A DNA stretch of 50,095 nucleotides from Oscillospiraceae bacterium (GCA_015064665.1 SVRU01000007.1:1-50095), one strand, 5' to 3'. Positions 1 to 8,361 are shown, numbered from the stretch's first letter. The notes: a model not told the origin generated them from the letters alone. Numbers and translations are program-made.

Positions 1-476
1 GGCCTTTCAAGTCTTACAAATCTGCCGCTGATTTTCTCAGGAAAAAGCACCATATTTCTGTTATCGGGAACAGACATACTTATCATCTCGTAGTTAACGA
101 AATCCTCGGTCTTCATTATTCCGCCGCGAAGTCCATGCTTGGTATCAACCGCAAGACATATATAGCATACACCGTCAATTACGGTAAGTCTTGGGTCGTA
201 GCCTCTGAGAATTTCACCGTCCCGAAGCTCAAACCAAGGGGCTTTTTCGGGAGTCCAGTTTATACCGTCATCACTCGTTGCAATTCCGATGTTTATAAGG
301 CCCCAGTTTTTTCCCCATTCACCGTAATCATTCCTAAATACCATTACATATTTTCCATTAAATTTAGTGACTCCCGCATTATAAACGCAGGTGGATTTAT
401 AAGGAATATCGGAGGGAGTAAGCACAGGCTTTTTGTATTTTGTAATTATTGGTGAACTTTTCCATTCTGGTAACAT
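1..476 (-). CDS. GH130-family glycoside phosphorylase/hydrolase, 3' part missing
   Basis: Translation of the minus strand from an ATG at 474-476 gives about 158 residues before the window edge. The order of motifs fits glycoside hydrolase family 130, a five-bladed propeller family of mannoside phosphorylases and hydrolases: an N-terminal YNAGVTKFNGKYVMVFRND block, IATSDDGINWTP, the YDPRLTVIDG strand and the PDNRNMVLFPEKI.GRFVRLERP block. Family members are usually 300-400 residues, so less than half is visible. The start is supported by AAAGGAG about 8 nt upstream. The gene diverges from an AraC regulator, its likely controller. Known members phosphorolyse beta-mannosides such as mannosyl-glucose, mannosyl-GlcNAc or beta-1,2-mannobiose; which substrate applies cannot be read here. 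The family call is firm, the substrate unknown. Confidence 0.85.
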   Translation of the reverse strand, partial: MLPEWKSSPIITKYKKPVLTPSDIPYKSTCVYNAGVTKFNGKYVMVFRNDYGEWGKNWGLINIGIATSDDGINWTPEKAPWFELRDGEILRGYDPRLTVIDGVCYICLAVDTKHGLRGGIMKTEDFVNYEMISMSVPDNRNMVLFPEKISGRFVRLER

Positions 477-633
477 AAATATCTCCTTTTTTATTCTATG
501 ATATCACTTTTTTGTCATTATTTCTTTACTGATTTTCATAAATTTTATGCAAAAATTAATTTTTAAGTTAGAAATATTGAAAAATTATTTGTAATATGAT
601 AAAATTCACATATAAACAAGCTCGGAGGTTGCT
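477..633. promoter_or_regulatory. divergent intergenic region between GH130 and AraC genes
   Basis: For the plus strand there is a sigma-A-type promoter: TTGAAA at 577-582, 17-nt spacer, TAAAAT at 600-605 preceded by an extended TGA, 29 nt before the AraC start. The AraC ribosome-binding site GGAGG precedes the ATG at 634. For the GH130 gene only a weak extended -10 (TATCAT, minus strand, 498-503) is seen. The stretch is strongly AT-rich, and I see no clear palindrome. Confidence 0.6.
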
Positions 634-1446
634 ATGCATACGAAAACAAGATTGGCGGAAAGTGAATTTGATAAAAACAAGGATATCAGCGTCAGAATAA
701 GCAGAGCGTTTCCGGGTTCCACATTGCACGGACACGATTTTTACGAGCTTGAAATTGTTGCAGGCGGACAGGTAAAAACCGTTCTCAACGGAAAAGAATA
801 TACGGTGGGATGCGGTACCGTCTTTTTCCTGTCGCCTGCCGATTTCCACGAATACAAATATGAAAGCGGCTTTGACCTTTACAATATTCAGTTTACGAGC
901 GAAGCCGTTTCAAGCAGCGTACTTGAGAGGCTTATTGATATAGGTGCAAACAAATTTACACCGCCGAGCGATCGTTTTGATGAGATCTGCAGCCTTTTTT
1001 TCGTTATGCGCGGAAGAATCAACGGCGCGGAGGATGATGAAATACTGACAAGATTGCTTGAAAGTATTATTCTTATACTGATGAAGGAAGCCAATCCCGC
1101 CTGCGCATTGAAAACTTCCGGTACCCCCGACGAAAGCATTCAAAGAGCAATGATGTATATTCACTCGCATTTTAAAGAAACCCCTCTTCTGTCCGAGGTT
1201 GCCGAAGCCGTTCATCTTAATCCCAATTATTTTTGCACTAAATTTCACGAATACACGGGAAAAACCTATAAAGAATATTTGAGGGGAATAAAGTTAAGAT
1301 ACGCAAGACGGCTGATTATTGCAACATCTCTGCCGATGATAGACATCGCAGAAACCTGCGGTTATTTGACGCAATCGCATTTCAATCGGGAATTCAAGGA
1401 GCATTACGGTACATCCCCGTTTGCAATGAGAAAAAACAAGAAGTAG
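634..1446 (+). CDS. AraC-family transcriptional regulator (cupin sensor + HTH)
   Basis: A 270-residue protein with the two-domain layout of sugar-responsive AraC regulators. The first ~130 residues carry the cupin-like effector pocket (HGHDFYELEIVAGG, then a GTVFFLSPADFHEY block). The last ~100 residues are a double helix-turn-helix: LLSEVAEAVHLNPNYFCTKF for the first helix pair and IDIAETCGYLTQSHFNREF for the second, ending in the usual Y..SPFAMR. The start at 634 has GGAGG 8 nt upstream and a good promoter at 577-605. It diverges from the GH130 gene, and in this family a divergent neighbour is usually the target, so I infer control of beta-mannoside use. The following transporter gene has its own promoter and may be independent. 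Confidence 0.9.
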   Translation: MHTKTRLAESEFDKNKDISVRISRAFPGSTLHGHDFYELEIVAGGQVKTVLNGKEYTVGCGTVFFLSPADFHEYKYESGFDLYNIQFTSEAVSSSVLERLIDIGANKFTPPSDRFDEICSLFFVMRGRINGAEDDEILTRLLESIILILMKEANPACALKTSGTPDESIQRAMMYIHSHFKETPLLSEVAEAVHLNPNYFCTKFHEYTGKTYKEYLRGIKLRYARRLIIATSLPMIDIAETCGYLTQSHFNREFKEHYGTSPFAMRKNKK

Positions 1447-1465
1447 GTAAATATTAATAAACCTC

Positions 1466-1494
1466 TTGAATTTGCGCGCGCGTTGTGATAAAAT
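1466..1494 (+). promoter_or_regulatory. promoter of MFS-proBAC transcription unit
   Basis: TTGAAT at 1466-1471 and TAAAAT at 1489-1494 are separated by exactly 17 nt, with an extended TGA directly before the -10. The spacer holds an alternating GCGCGCGCG run, unusual in this AT-rich setting. It lies 32 nt upstream of the ATG at 1527. Confidence 0.65.
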
Positions 1495-1526
1495 TATATA
1501 TATTTTATTAGGGACGGATTCTCGCA

Positions 1527-2789
1527 ATGCCAAAAATCGAAACAGGAAAAACAAAAACCTTTATAGTCGGTCTATGCTCAATCGTTTATTTCGTAAGTTA
1601 TTTTTCGCGCAAGGATTTTGCTGCTGTTATGGCAGGTATGCTGAGCGAAAATGTAATAGACAGAGCTGCCGGCGGATTTATAGGAATGGGACTTTTTATA
1701 TGCTATGGCATAGGTCAGCTGGTAAGCGGTTGGCTCAGCGATAAGCTAAAGCCAAGCCTTCTTATACTCTTCGGCCTTGGAACGACTGCCGTTTGCAATT
1801 TTCTTATGCCGATAATGCCAAGCGGTTACGCAATGATACCGATATGGGCAGTGAACGGATTTGCTCAGGCTATGCTTTGGCCTCCGATAGTCAGAATTCT
1901 TTCGGACAATCTTGAACACGAGGACTTTGTAAAGGCGAATCTTATAGTTACCTCCGCAGCACACGTATCAACTATAATACTTTATCTGTACGTTCCGCTC
2001 TGCCTTTCAAAATTCGATTGGAAAACGGTCTTCATTTCCGCTTCTCTTCTCGCCGCGCTGGCTATGGCATTTTTCATTCTCTCACTTATCATAATTCTTC
2101 CGAAGAACACCATAAAATCCCCAACTCCGAGAAGAAAAGAAGCAGTCGGCAAAGGGGTTGAACGCGAAGGCTACTTCGCGCTTTTGCTTCGCACAGGAAT
2201 CATCCCAATCTTCGTTTGTATAATCATGATGGGCTTTTTAAGAGACGGCATCGAAAGCTGGCTTCCGACGCTTTACTCCGAAGCTTTCAAGCGCGATGCA
2301 ACCGAATCAATACTCGTTTCGGTTTCTCTGCCTATATTTTCAATTCTCTCAATTATGATTATTACCGCGCTCCACAAAACGAAGACCTTCAAAAACGAGG
2401 CGCTTGGCTCATCTATTCTTTTTGGAATTGCCATATTGCTTGCAATTCCGATGGTGGTCCTTATAGACGTTGATGCGCTTATTGCAAGAATAACCTGCCT
2501 TATTCTTGCCTGTGCAATATGCGCTTGCATGCACGGCTGCAACTTTCTGCTTATATCCTGTCTGCCGGGCAGATTTTCAAAGCACGGAAAAGCGGCAACC
2601 ACAAGCGGTTTTTGCAATGCATTCACCTATGTGGGTGCTGCGATATCAATGTACGGTATGGCAATTATTTCGGAGAAATTCGGCTGGGGGACAACCGTAT
2701 TTTCCTGGATAATTATTGCAGCTCTCGGAGTCGCATTCACCGCCCTCTCGTACAAGTCATATACAAAATTTATCAAGGAGGATAATTAA
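1527..2789 (+). CDS. MFS transporter, organophosphate/GlpT-like
   Basis: This 420-residue integral membrane protein has about 12 hydrophobic segments in two groups of six and the MFS loop 2-3 signature (SGWLSDKLKPS, near residue 75). Its N-terminus (VYFVSYFSRKDFAAVMAGML) resembles the organophosphate:phosphate antiporter branch (GlpT, UhpT), where YxxRxNF is typical. That branch assignment rests on resemblance only; the substrate could be a sugar phosphate or another anion. The ribosome-binding site is weak (AGGGACG). The stop at 2787-2789 is 6 nt from the proB start, and the proB AAGGAGG lies inside the 3' end of this gene, so the two are almost certainly co-transcribed. A transporter at the head of a proline operon is an odd association. 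Confidence 0.85.
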   Translation: MPKIETGKTKTFIVGLCSIVYFVSYFSRKDFAAVMAGMLSENVIDRAAGGFIGMGLFICYGIGQLVSGWLSDKLKPSLLILFGLGTTAVCNFLMPIMPSGYAMIPIWAVNGFAQAMLWPPIVRILSDNLEHEDFVKANLIVTSAAHVSTIILYLYVPLCLSKFDWKTVFISASLLAALAMAFFILSLIIILPKNTIKSPTPRRKEAVGKGVEREGYFALLLRTGIIPIFVCIIMMGFLRDGIESWLPTLYSEAFKRDATESILVSVSLPIFSILSIMIITALHKTKTFKNEALGSSILFGIAILLAIPMVVLIDVDALIARITCLILACAICACMHGCNFLLISCLPGRFSKHGKAATTSGFCNAFTYVGAAISMYGMAIISEKFGWGTTVFSWIIIAALGVAFTALSYKSYTKFIKEDN

Positions 2790-2795
2790 ATTATT

Positions 2796-3563
2796 ATGAA
2801 AACGGTAATCAAAATAGGAACCTCCACCCTTACATATCAAAACGGATGCGTTAACATTCGCAGAATTGAATCGCTTTGCAAGATCGTCAGCGACCTTATG
2901 AATGCGGGAAACAAGGTTATTCTCGTTTCCTCTGGCGCTATCGGAATGGGCGTCGGCAAGCTCAATCTAAAAGAGCGTCCGCGCGATATTGCGGGCAAAC
3001 AGGCGGCTGCGGCTGTCGGACAGTGCGAGCTCATGTATATATACGACAAGGAATTCGGTCAGCACAACCGCACGGTTGCTCAGATTCTTCTTACCGCCCC
3101 TGACCTAAAATGTGAGGACAGGCATAAAAAATTCGAGGCTACCGTCAATACCTTGCTTGAATACGGAGTACTTCCGATAATCAACGAAAACGACACCGTT
3201 GCAACCGAGGAAATCGAGTTTGGCGACAACGATACCCTTGCCGCTCTCGTTGCGGAAGGGGTTGGTGCAGATCTTCTCGTTCTGCTCTCGGATATCGACG
3301 GACTTTATACGGGCGACCCGAGAACAGACAAATCGGCAACCCTCATACCCGAGGTTAAGGAAATAACCGAGGATATCGAGGCTCTCGGCGGCGGCGCAGG
3401 CTCAGGACTCGGCACGGGCGGAATGGTTACCAAAATACGCGCCGCAAAAATTGCAACCGAATCCGGCTGTGATATGATAATTGCAAACGGCGCATATCCC
3501 GAGCTTCTTTATAAAATAGCGGACGGAGAAGCTGTCGGAACAAAATTTTTTGCAAAGAGATAA
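2796..3563 (+). CDS. proB: glutamate 5-kinase
   Basis: ProB phosphorylates L-glutamate with ATP to gamma-glutamyl phosphate, the first committed step of proline synthesis, in the cytoplasm. The 255-residue protein shows the amino-acid kinase fold: KIGTSTLT at the start, VSSGAIGMG near residue 45, NENDTVATEEIEFGDNDTLAA in the substrate loop, LLVLLSDIDGLYTGDPR, and GTGGMVTKIRAAKIA near the C-terminus. The C-terminal PUA domain of enterobacterial ProB (about 367 residues) is absent, a short form known in many Gram-positive bacteria. The start is set by AAGGAGG at 2775-2781. The key residues for activity look intact; proline feedback is expected from the family but not visible. Confidence 0.97.
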   Translation: MKTVIKIGTSTLTYQNGCVNIRRIESLCKIVSDLMNAGNKVILVSSGAIGMGVGKLNLKERPRDIAGKQAAAAVGQCELMYIYDKEFGQHNRTVAQILLTAPDLKCEDRHKKFEATVNTLLEYGVLPIINENDTVATEEIEFGDNDTLAALVAEGVGADLLVLLSDIDGLYTGDPRTDKSATLIPEVKEITEDIEALGGGAGSGLGTGGMVTKIRAAKIATESGCDMIIANGAYPELLYKIADGEAVGTKFFAKR

Positions 3564-3567
3564 AACC

Positions 3568-4818
3568 ATGACTTCTACAAAACAAATTCTTATCAAAGCA
3601 AAGGAAACAGTCGCCTTTATACGTGGCATAAAGGACGAAAAAATTAACGAAGCGCTTCTTATGATGGCAGAGTCGCTCGTCAGAGATACAGACAAAATAC
3701 TATGCGCAAACCAAAAGGATATCGAGCTTGCAAAAGACAGAATATCGGCTGTTATGATTGACAGACTGACTCTGACGGACAAAAGAATTGCCGCCATGGC
3801 GGACGGTATACGCGAGATAACGAAGCTCCCCTCCCCTCTCGGAAAAAAGCTTCGCGAAACTTCACGCCCTAACGGTCTGCTCATAGAAAAGGTATCCGTT
3901 CCGATGGGGGTTATCGCTATAATATACGAGAGCCGCCCGAACGTTACCTCGGATGCGGCGGCACTTGCGCTAAAGAGCGGAAACGTATGTATTTTGCGCG
4001 GCGGCAAGGAGGCCTATAACTCGGCAAGAGCTATCGTAGACGCGCTTGAAGCAGGTCTTGAAGCGGCGGGACTTCCCAAATCGGCAGTTCAGCTCGTGTC
4101 GGACACGACGAGAGAAAGCGCCGCTGAGCTTATGAAAGCAAAAGATTACGTTGACCTTCTTATACCGCGAGGCGGAAAAGGACTTATTACGTCCTGCGTT
4201 GAGAATGCAACCGTTCCCTGCCTCGAAACAGGTACGGGTATATGCCATATTTACGTTGACCGCGATGCAGATATCGATATGGCGCTTTCGATAATAGAGA
4301 ATGCTAAAACCAGCCGTCCGTCAGTGTGCAACGCGGCGGAGGTTTGCCTTATTCACGAGGATATCGCAAAAGAGTTTTTGCCAAAGCTCAAGGAGAGACT
4401 CGTCGATAAAAGAACCGACAACCCGGTTGAGTTAAGATGCGACGGGCGAGCTCTTGAAATAATAGATGCTACCCCTCTTGGCGATGAGGATTTTGATACC
4501 GAATTTCTTGATTATATCCTTGCCGTCGGAATCGTAGGCTCCGTTAAGGAAGCCGTAACGCATATCCTTAACCACTCAACCCAGCACAGCGAAGCTATAA
4601 TAACAAACAACACCGAGGCTGCAGAATATTTCACAGAGAACACCGATAGCGCCGCCGTATACGTAAACGCATCGACGAGATTCACCGACGGCGGTGAATT
4701 CGGACTTGGATGCGAAATGGGCATTTCGACTCAAAAAATGCACGCAAGAGGTCCGCTCGGAATCGAAGAGCTAACCACCTACAAATATATCGTCCGCGGA
4801 AACGGACAAACACGCTGA
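3568..4818 (+). CDS. proA: gamma-glutamyl phosphate reductase
   Basis: ProA reduces gamma-glutamyl phosphate with NADPH to glutamate semialdehyde, the second proline step. I start the gene at ATG 3568 (416 residues, the usual length) rather than at 3550, which would overlap proB and add six atypical residues. Family blocks are intact: VPMGVIAIIYESRPNVTSDAAALALKSGN, the LIPRGGKGLI loop, the catalytic-cysteine region around KTSRPSVCNAAEVCLIH, and the C-terminal FGLGCEMGISTQKMHARGPLG. It is separated from the proB stop by 4 nt and has only a weak ribosome-binding site, so translational coupling to proB is likely. ProA normally works in a complex with ProB that channels the labile phosphate. Confidence 0.97.
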   Translation: MTSTKQILIKAKETVAFIRGIKDEKINEALLMMAESLVRDTDKILCANQKDIELAKDRISAVMIDRLTLTDKRIAAMADGIREITKLPSPLGKKLRETSRPNGLLIEKVSVPMGVIAIIYESRPNVTSDAAALALKSGNVCILRGGKEAYNSARAIVDALEAGLEAAGLPKSAVQLVSDTTRESAAELMKAKDYVDLLIPRGGKGLITSCVENATVPCLETGTGICHIYVDRDADIDMALSIIENAKTSRPSVCNAAEVCLIHEDIAKEFLPKLKERLVDKRTDNPVELRCDGRALEIIDATPLGDEDFDTEFLDYILAVGIVGSVKEAVTHILNHSTQHSEAIITNNTEAAEYFTENTDSAAVYVNASTRFTDGGEFGLGCEMGISTQKMHARGPLGIEELTTYKYIVRGNGQTR

Positions 4819-4829
4819 AAGGAAAAGCT

Positions 4830-5630
4830 ATGATAAAGGTTGGATTTATTGGCGCGGGAAACATGGGCTCTGCCCTTGCAAGAGCCGCGCAGAAAACCGG
4901 AATTGCCGACGTTTTTATCTTTGATAAGGATGAGAGCAAGGCAAAATCTCTTGCAAAAGAAATAGGCGCATCTTATGCAAATAACGCAAAAATTGCATCC
5001 GAGTGCGATTATATCTTTCTCGCTGTAAAGCCCGATATAATTGCTAACGCCGCAAAGGATATTTTACCCGTCTTAAAAGAAAGAAAAAACTATGCCGTAG
5101 TCAGCATGGCCGCGGGAGTTTCACTTGATTCGCTTGCCAATGCATTCTGCGGAACAGACGCTCCCATCATAAGAATTATGCCGAATACACCCGCATCGGT
5201 TGGCAAGGGCATGACGCTCTGGTGCAGAAATGAATTTGTCTCTGACGGTTTGGCATCGGGATTTGAGGCGGTTATGAAAGAATCGGGTATGCTTGACTCA
5301 ATTCCCGAAAAGCTTATCGATGCCGCATCTGCTCTTTCGGGTTGCGGACCTGCTTTCGTATATATGTTTATAGAGGCGCTTGCAGACGGCGCTGTCGCTT
5401 GCGGACTTCCTCGTGACAAGTCACTCGCCTATGCTTGTGAAACGCTTATTGGCGCGGCTGAGACGGTCAAGGCAAGCGGAAGACATCCAGAAGAGCTTAA
5501 GGATGCCGTTTGCTCACCCGGCGGAAGCACTATTGCGGGTGTCAGAGCTCTTGAAGAAGGAGCTTTCAGAGCGGCAAGCTCCGGTGCTGTAATAGCTGCA
5601 TATAAAAAGACTCTTACTCTTGGAAAATAA
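4830..5630 (+). CDS. proC: pyrroline-5-carboxylate reductase
   Basis: ProC reduces 1-pyrroline-5-carboxylate to L-proline with NAD(P)H, finishing the pathway. The 266-residue protein has the Rossmann motif VGFIGAGNMGSALARA at residues 3-18, AVKPDII near residue 65, the IRIMPNTPASVGKGMT block, and the C-terminal signature ALSGCGPAFVYMFIEALADGAVACGLPR followed by SPGGSTIAGVRALEEG. The start at 4830 has AAAGGAAA upstream and follows the proA stop by 11 nt; an in-frame ATG further upstream lies inside proA and is rejected. All three proline enzymes are therefore encoded in one run. No clear terminator follows before the rpmB promoter. Confidence 0.97.
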   Translation: MIKVGFIGAGNMGSALARAAQKTGIADVFIFDKDESKAKSLAKEIGASYANNAKIASECDYIFLAVKPDIIANAAKDILPVLKERKNYAVVSMAAGVSLDSLANAFCGTDAPIIRIMPNTPASVGKGMTLWCRNEFVSDGLASGFEAVMKESGMLDSIPEKLIDAASALSGCGPAFVYMFIEALADGAVACGLPRDKSLAYACETLIGAAETVKASGRHPEELKDAVCSPGGSTIAGVRALEEGAFRAASSGAVIAAYKKTLTLGK

Positions 5631-5653
5631 GCAAAAAAAATCTTCAAAACTAC

Positions 5654-5682
5654 TTGCAATTTTGATTTGTTTGTGGTATAAT
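5654..5682 (+). promoter_or_regulatory. rpmB promoter
   Basis: TTGCAA at 5654-5659, exactly 17 nt, then a perfect TATAAT at 5677-5682 with an extended TGG before it. About 70 nt of AT-rich leader separates it from the rpmB start, long enough for leader control, but I see no convincing structure there. Confidence 0.8.
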
Positions 5683-5760
5683 GTATTTCGTCAATTTGTG
5701 TTAACAAATAAATTTATATAAAATTCCGTCCTCCGTGGCGAGATTTTAGGAGGTGTCAAA

Positions 5761-5946
5761 ATGGCTAAGTGTAGCATTTGCGGTAAGGGCGTTACCTTTG
5801 GACATAACGTTTCCCACTCTAACCGTAAGACCAACAGAACCTGGAAGCCCAACATCCGTAAGGTAAAGGCAGTAGTTGACGGTGAACATTGCTCCGTTTA
5901 CGTTTGCTCCCGTTGCCTTCGTTCCGGAAAGATTGAGCGCGCTTAA
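5761..5946 (+). CDS. rpmB: 50S ribosomal protein L28
   Basis: A 61-residue basic protein, the usual Gram-positive L28 length. It carries the zinc-binding cysteine pairs of the C+ form: CSIC at residues 4-7 and CSRC near residues 50-53. The conserved N-terminal core is GHNVSHSNRKTNRTWKPNI. It binds 23S rRNA in the large subunit. TTAGGAGG lies just upstream of the ATG. The gene has its own strong promoter and a tight terminator, so it forms a single-gene transcript. Retention of all four cysteines means it should need zinc; zinc-free C- paralogues exist in other bacteria but none is in this window. Confidence 0.98.
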   Translation: MAKCSICGKGVTFGHNVSHSNRKTNRTWKPNIRKVKAVVDGEHCSVYVCSRCLRSGKIERA

Positions 5947-5951
5947 AGGTC

Positions 5952-5981
5952 AAAAAACTCCGCTTAAACGCGGAGTTTTTT
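5952..5981 (+). terminator. rpmB intrinsic terminator
   Basis: AAAAAACTCCGC pairs perfectly with GCGGAGTTTTTT (12 bp, 6-nt loop TTAAAC) right after the rpmB stop; the 3' arm supplies the T-run. Confidence 0.92.
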
Positions 5982-5993
5982 AATTAATTTATT

Positions 5994-6701
5994 ATGATTT
6001 GTTTAGTTGATGAAAGAATTTCAGATAAATGTGAACGCGCCCTTTTAAAGCGCGGGTTTCGCGTGATAAAATTACCGCCGTGTGATAAGCTTGGCGCGCC
6101 CGTCGCATCGCATCCCGATATGCTGCTTTTTTATCATGGCGGTAATATCATAGCAAGCGCGGAATATTGTGAACGGTTCCCTTACGTTTTCTCGGATATA
6201 AGAGAATTTTCAAACGCAAGACTCTCCTTTTGCGATGAGATATACGGCAAGGATTACCCGAAGGATGCAATTTTCAACGCCCTTACGATAGGCAATTTTA
6301 TTTTCTTGAAAGAGGATACTGTGTCCGAAGCTGTCAAGGATTACGCGAGGGGCGCAGGGCTGACACCCGTTCACACAAAACAAGGCTATCCCGCCTGCAC
6401 TACTCTCGCCTTTGGCGGCAGCGCGATAACCGCAGACCGAGGATTAGCGACCACTCTTACCAGGCACGAAATAAAGGTCACGCTTATATCAAACGGCGGT
6501 ATATCCCTCTTTCCGTACGAATACGGATTTATCGGCGGAGCGGCGGGTGTTTTCGGTAATACCGTTTATTTTCTCGGTGATATTTCCTCACACCCCGACT
6601 TTGATAAAATAAAGGCTGCGCTTGATTACGAGGGTTATATTCCCTGCTCACTTTCGGACGAGCCGCTAGTCGACCTCGGACGTATTATCTTTGTCGATTA
6701 G
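5994..6701 (+). CDS. DUF6873-like GME-fold protein
   Basis: A soluble 235-residue protein without signal peptide or membrane segment. Its motifs (SHPDMLLFYHGGN, KQGYPACTTLAFGGSAITADRGLA, ISLFPYEYGFIGGAAGVFGNTVYFLGD) remind me of the DUF6873 family, placed in the guanidine-modifying (pentein/GME) fold group, whose members include amidinotransferases and arginine-modifying hydrolases. That link is from memory of the motif pattern. A cysteine in the PACTT motif and the HPD motif are possible functional residues. The start at 5994 is the first ATG after the rpmB terminator and has no visible Shine-Dalgarno sequence. Its 3' end overlaps the convergent permease gene by 36 bp. Function unknown. Confidence 0.65.
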   Translation: MICLVDERISDKCERALLKRGFRVIKLPPCDKLGAPVASHPDMLLFYHGGNIIASAEYCERFPYVFSDIREFSNARLSFCDEIYGKDYPKDAIFNALTIGNFIFLKEDTVSEAVKDYARGAGLTPVHTKQGYPACTTLAFGGSAITADRGLATTLTRHEIKVTLISNGGISLFPYEYGFIGGAAGVFGNTVYFLGDISSHPDFDKIKAALDYEGYIPCSLSDEPLVDLGRIIFVD

Positions 6702-7718
6702 TATATTCAAAATCACGCTCAAAAGCGGTATGATAAGCAATCCAAAAAGCCCGAAAAGAAAATATCCCGCGTACAAAAGAACAAGACTTATTACGGGATG
6801 CATTCCAAGGTTTTTTCCCACTATTTTAGGCTCAAGAAACTGCCGTATGACCTGATGGACTACAAATAACACCATGAGTGCGATACCAAGCCTCAGATTG
6901 CCGAAAATCAGCTGATAGATGCTCCATGGAACAAGCACCGTGCCGACACCTATAAGAGGCAATGCATCAAGCAAAGCAACGATAAAAGCAAACAGCACGG
7001 CATATTTAACTCCGAGAACAAGAAATCCAAAAAGCATTATGATAAACGTTATAACCATCAGGACAAGATATGCGCGCAAATATTTCAGCAAGGATTTAAG
7101 AAATCTGTTTTTGAATCCGACAAGCCATGAAACCGTTTTTTGAGGAAGACTTCTTTTTACATAGGCGTTAATTTTTTCAAGGTCAAGAGAAAAATACACC
7201 GATGCTATCACGGTCACGAGTATAACTATAAGCACGCGCGGCACGGCGCCGATAAACGAGCTCACTCCGCCCACGAGACCAGATAACACCGAGGAAAGCA
7301 TACTGTTTATCGTATCTCCGATATGCGCTTCAAGCTCCGCTGCACCTTCTCTATCCCCAAGAAGTCCGCTTATTGGATTAAGAACTCTTGACAAGACGTC
7401 GTATAAGGACTCGTTCTCTATTAAACCGGAAAGAAAACCCCACGCCTCGCTTAGCGCGTATATCAGCGAGCTGACTATTACCGCGATCGCACCGATTATA
7501 ATAACCGCAGTCAGACTTACGCTTACAAGTCTTGTCGGAATTTTCGTTCCGCAGGATATCCTCTGCGCTATCGGACGAACCGAAAAGGCGACTCCCCAGG
7601 CTATTAAAAACGGCAGCAGTAACGCAAATATATATTTTATAAATAGGTAACCGATAAGCAAGGCTCCCAGAGCCGTTACGGTAAGATGTGCGTAAAGGCT
7701 TATCTTTTCTCGATTCAT
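6666..7718 (-). CDS. AI-2E family / YtvI-like membrane protein
   Basis: A 350-residue polytopic protein with paired N-terminal helices (HLTVTALGALLIGYLFIKYIF), a central amphipathic region, and a C-terminal block with DALPLIGVGTVLVPWSIYQL and LEPKIVGKNLGMHPVISLV. That block is characteristic of the AI-2E/YdiK/YtvI superfamily. Members include a quorum-signal exporter, sodium/proton antiporters and the sporulation protein YtvI, so the exact role is open. Start chosen at 7718, where GGGGGAT lies 7-8 nt upstream; a start at 7733 would place that site inside the coding region. The gene is convergent with, and overlaps, the DUF6873-like gene. Confidence 0.85.
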   Translation of the reverse strand: MNREKISLYAHLTVTALGALLIGYLFIKYIFALLLPFLIAWGVAFSVRPIAQRISCGTKIPTRLVSVSLTAVIIIGAIAVIVSSLIYALSEAWGFLSGLIENESLYDVLSRVLNPISGLLGDREGAAELEAHIGDTINSMLSSVLSGLVGGVSSFIGAVPRVLIVILVTVIASVYFSLDLEKINAYVKRSLPQKTVSWLVGFKNRFLKSLLKYLRAYLVLMVITFIIMLFGFLVLGVKYAVLFAFIVALLDALPLIGVGTVLVPWSIYQLIFGNLRLGIALMVLFVVHQVIRQFLEPKIVGKNLGMHPVISLVLLYAGYFLFGLFGLLIIPLLSVILNILIDKDNTSEVD

Positions 7719-7786
7719 TAAACTATCCCCCATACTTTATTACCATTATAGTCAATTATTTAATATTTTATTATAGGAGAATTGAA

Positions 7787-8257
7787 ATGATTATCATTGA
7801 AATGGAAAACGGAAAGAAAATCGAGCTTGAGCTCTGCCCAGAAGCAGCTCCCGAAACGGTTAAAAATTTCGAGATGCTTGTTAAGAAAGGCTTTTATGAC
7901 GGACTGACGTTTCACAGAATCATTCCCGGATTCATGATTCAAGGCGGCGATCCTCTCGGCAACGGAATGGGCGGCGCAGATAAAAACATCAAAGGCGAAT
8001 TCAAAGCAAACGGTCATAACAACCCCATAAAGCACGAGAGAGGCGTTATATCGATGGCGAGAGCATTTGACCCTAACTCTGCATCTTCGCAGTTCTTTAT
8101 CATGCACGCAGATGCGCCCCATCTTGACGGTCAGTATGCGGCGTTTGGCAAGGTTGTGGCAGGCATGGACACCGTTGACGAAATTGCTTCCATTCCCACC
8201 GATTACAACGACAGACCTAAAATTGCAGTAAGAATTAAAAAAGCTTATATGGACTAA
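7787..8257 (+). CDS. cyclophilin-type peptidyl-prolyl isomerase
   Basis: This cytoplasmic 156-residue enzyme catalyses cis-trans isomerisation of peptidyl-proline bonds in folding proteins. The cyclophilin core is complete: FHRIIPGFMIQGGDP (catalytic Arg and Phe), GVISMARAFDPNSASSQFFIMHADAPHLDGQYAAFGKV, then GMDTVDEIASI. There is no signal peptide or lipobox. The start at 7787 is set by AGGAGA 6 nt upstream; the open frame extends further 5' without a ribosome-binding site. It diverges from the YtvI-like gene across about 68 bp and ends at a stem-loop at 8282-8331. Confidence 0.96.
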   Translation: MIIIEMENGKKIELELCPEAAPETVKNFEMLVKKGFYDGLTFHRIIPGFMIQGGDPLGNGMGGADKNIKGEFKANGHNNPIKHERGVISMARAFDPNSASSQFFIMHADAPHLDGQYAAFGKVVAGMDTVDEIASIPTDYNDRPKIAVRIKKAYMD

Positions 8258-8281
8258 AAATAGTGTCGGCATATAATAAAA

Positions 8282-8334
8282 ATAGCGCACACGCACTTAC
8301 GGCATATTACCCAAAAGTGCATGTGCGTTATTTT
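8282..8334. terminator. bidirectional stem-loop between cyclophilin and small gene
   Basis: 8282-8298 pairs with 8315-8331 over 17 positions (one C-A mismatch, one G-T), with a 16-nt loop. A TTTT stretch follows on the plus strand and a TATTTTTATT stretch on the minus strand, so it can end both convergent transcripts. Confidence 0.75.
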
Positions 8335-8361
8335 CATCGGATTAAAATGCTTAACGCAACC

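Noticed and set aside
135..455. 106-residue plus-strand open frame at the left edge
   Set aside because: The minus strand here encodes clear GH130 motifs; the plus frame is its shadow.
1472..1488. GCGCGCGCG run as a possible regulatory repeat
   Set aside because: It is short and lies within a promoter spacer; no second copy was seen.
3402..4007. 201-residue minus-strand open frame
   Set aside because: Shadow of proB and proA, both complete.
7760..8296. 178-residue minus-strand open frame
   Set aside because: Antisense to the cyclophilin gene and runs through the terminator hairpin.
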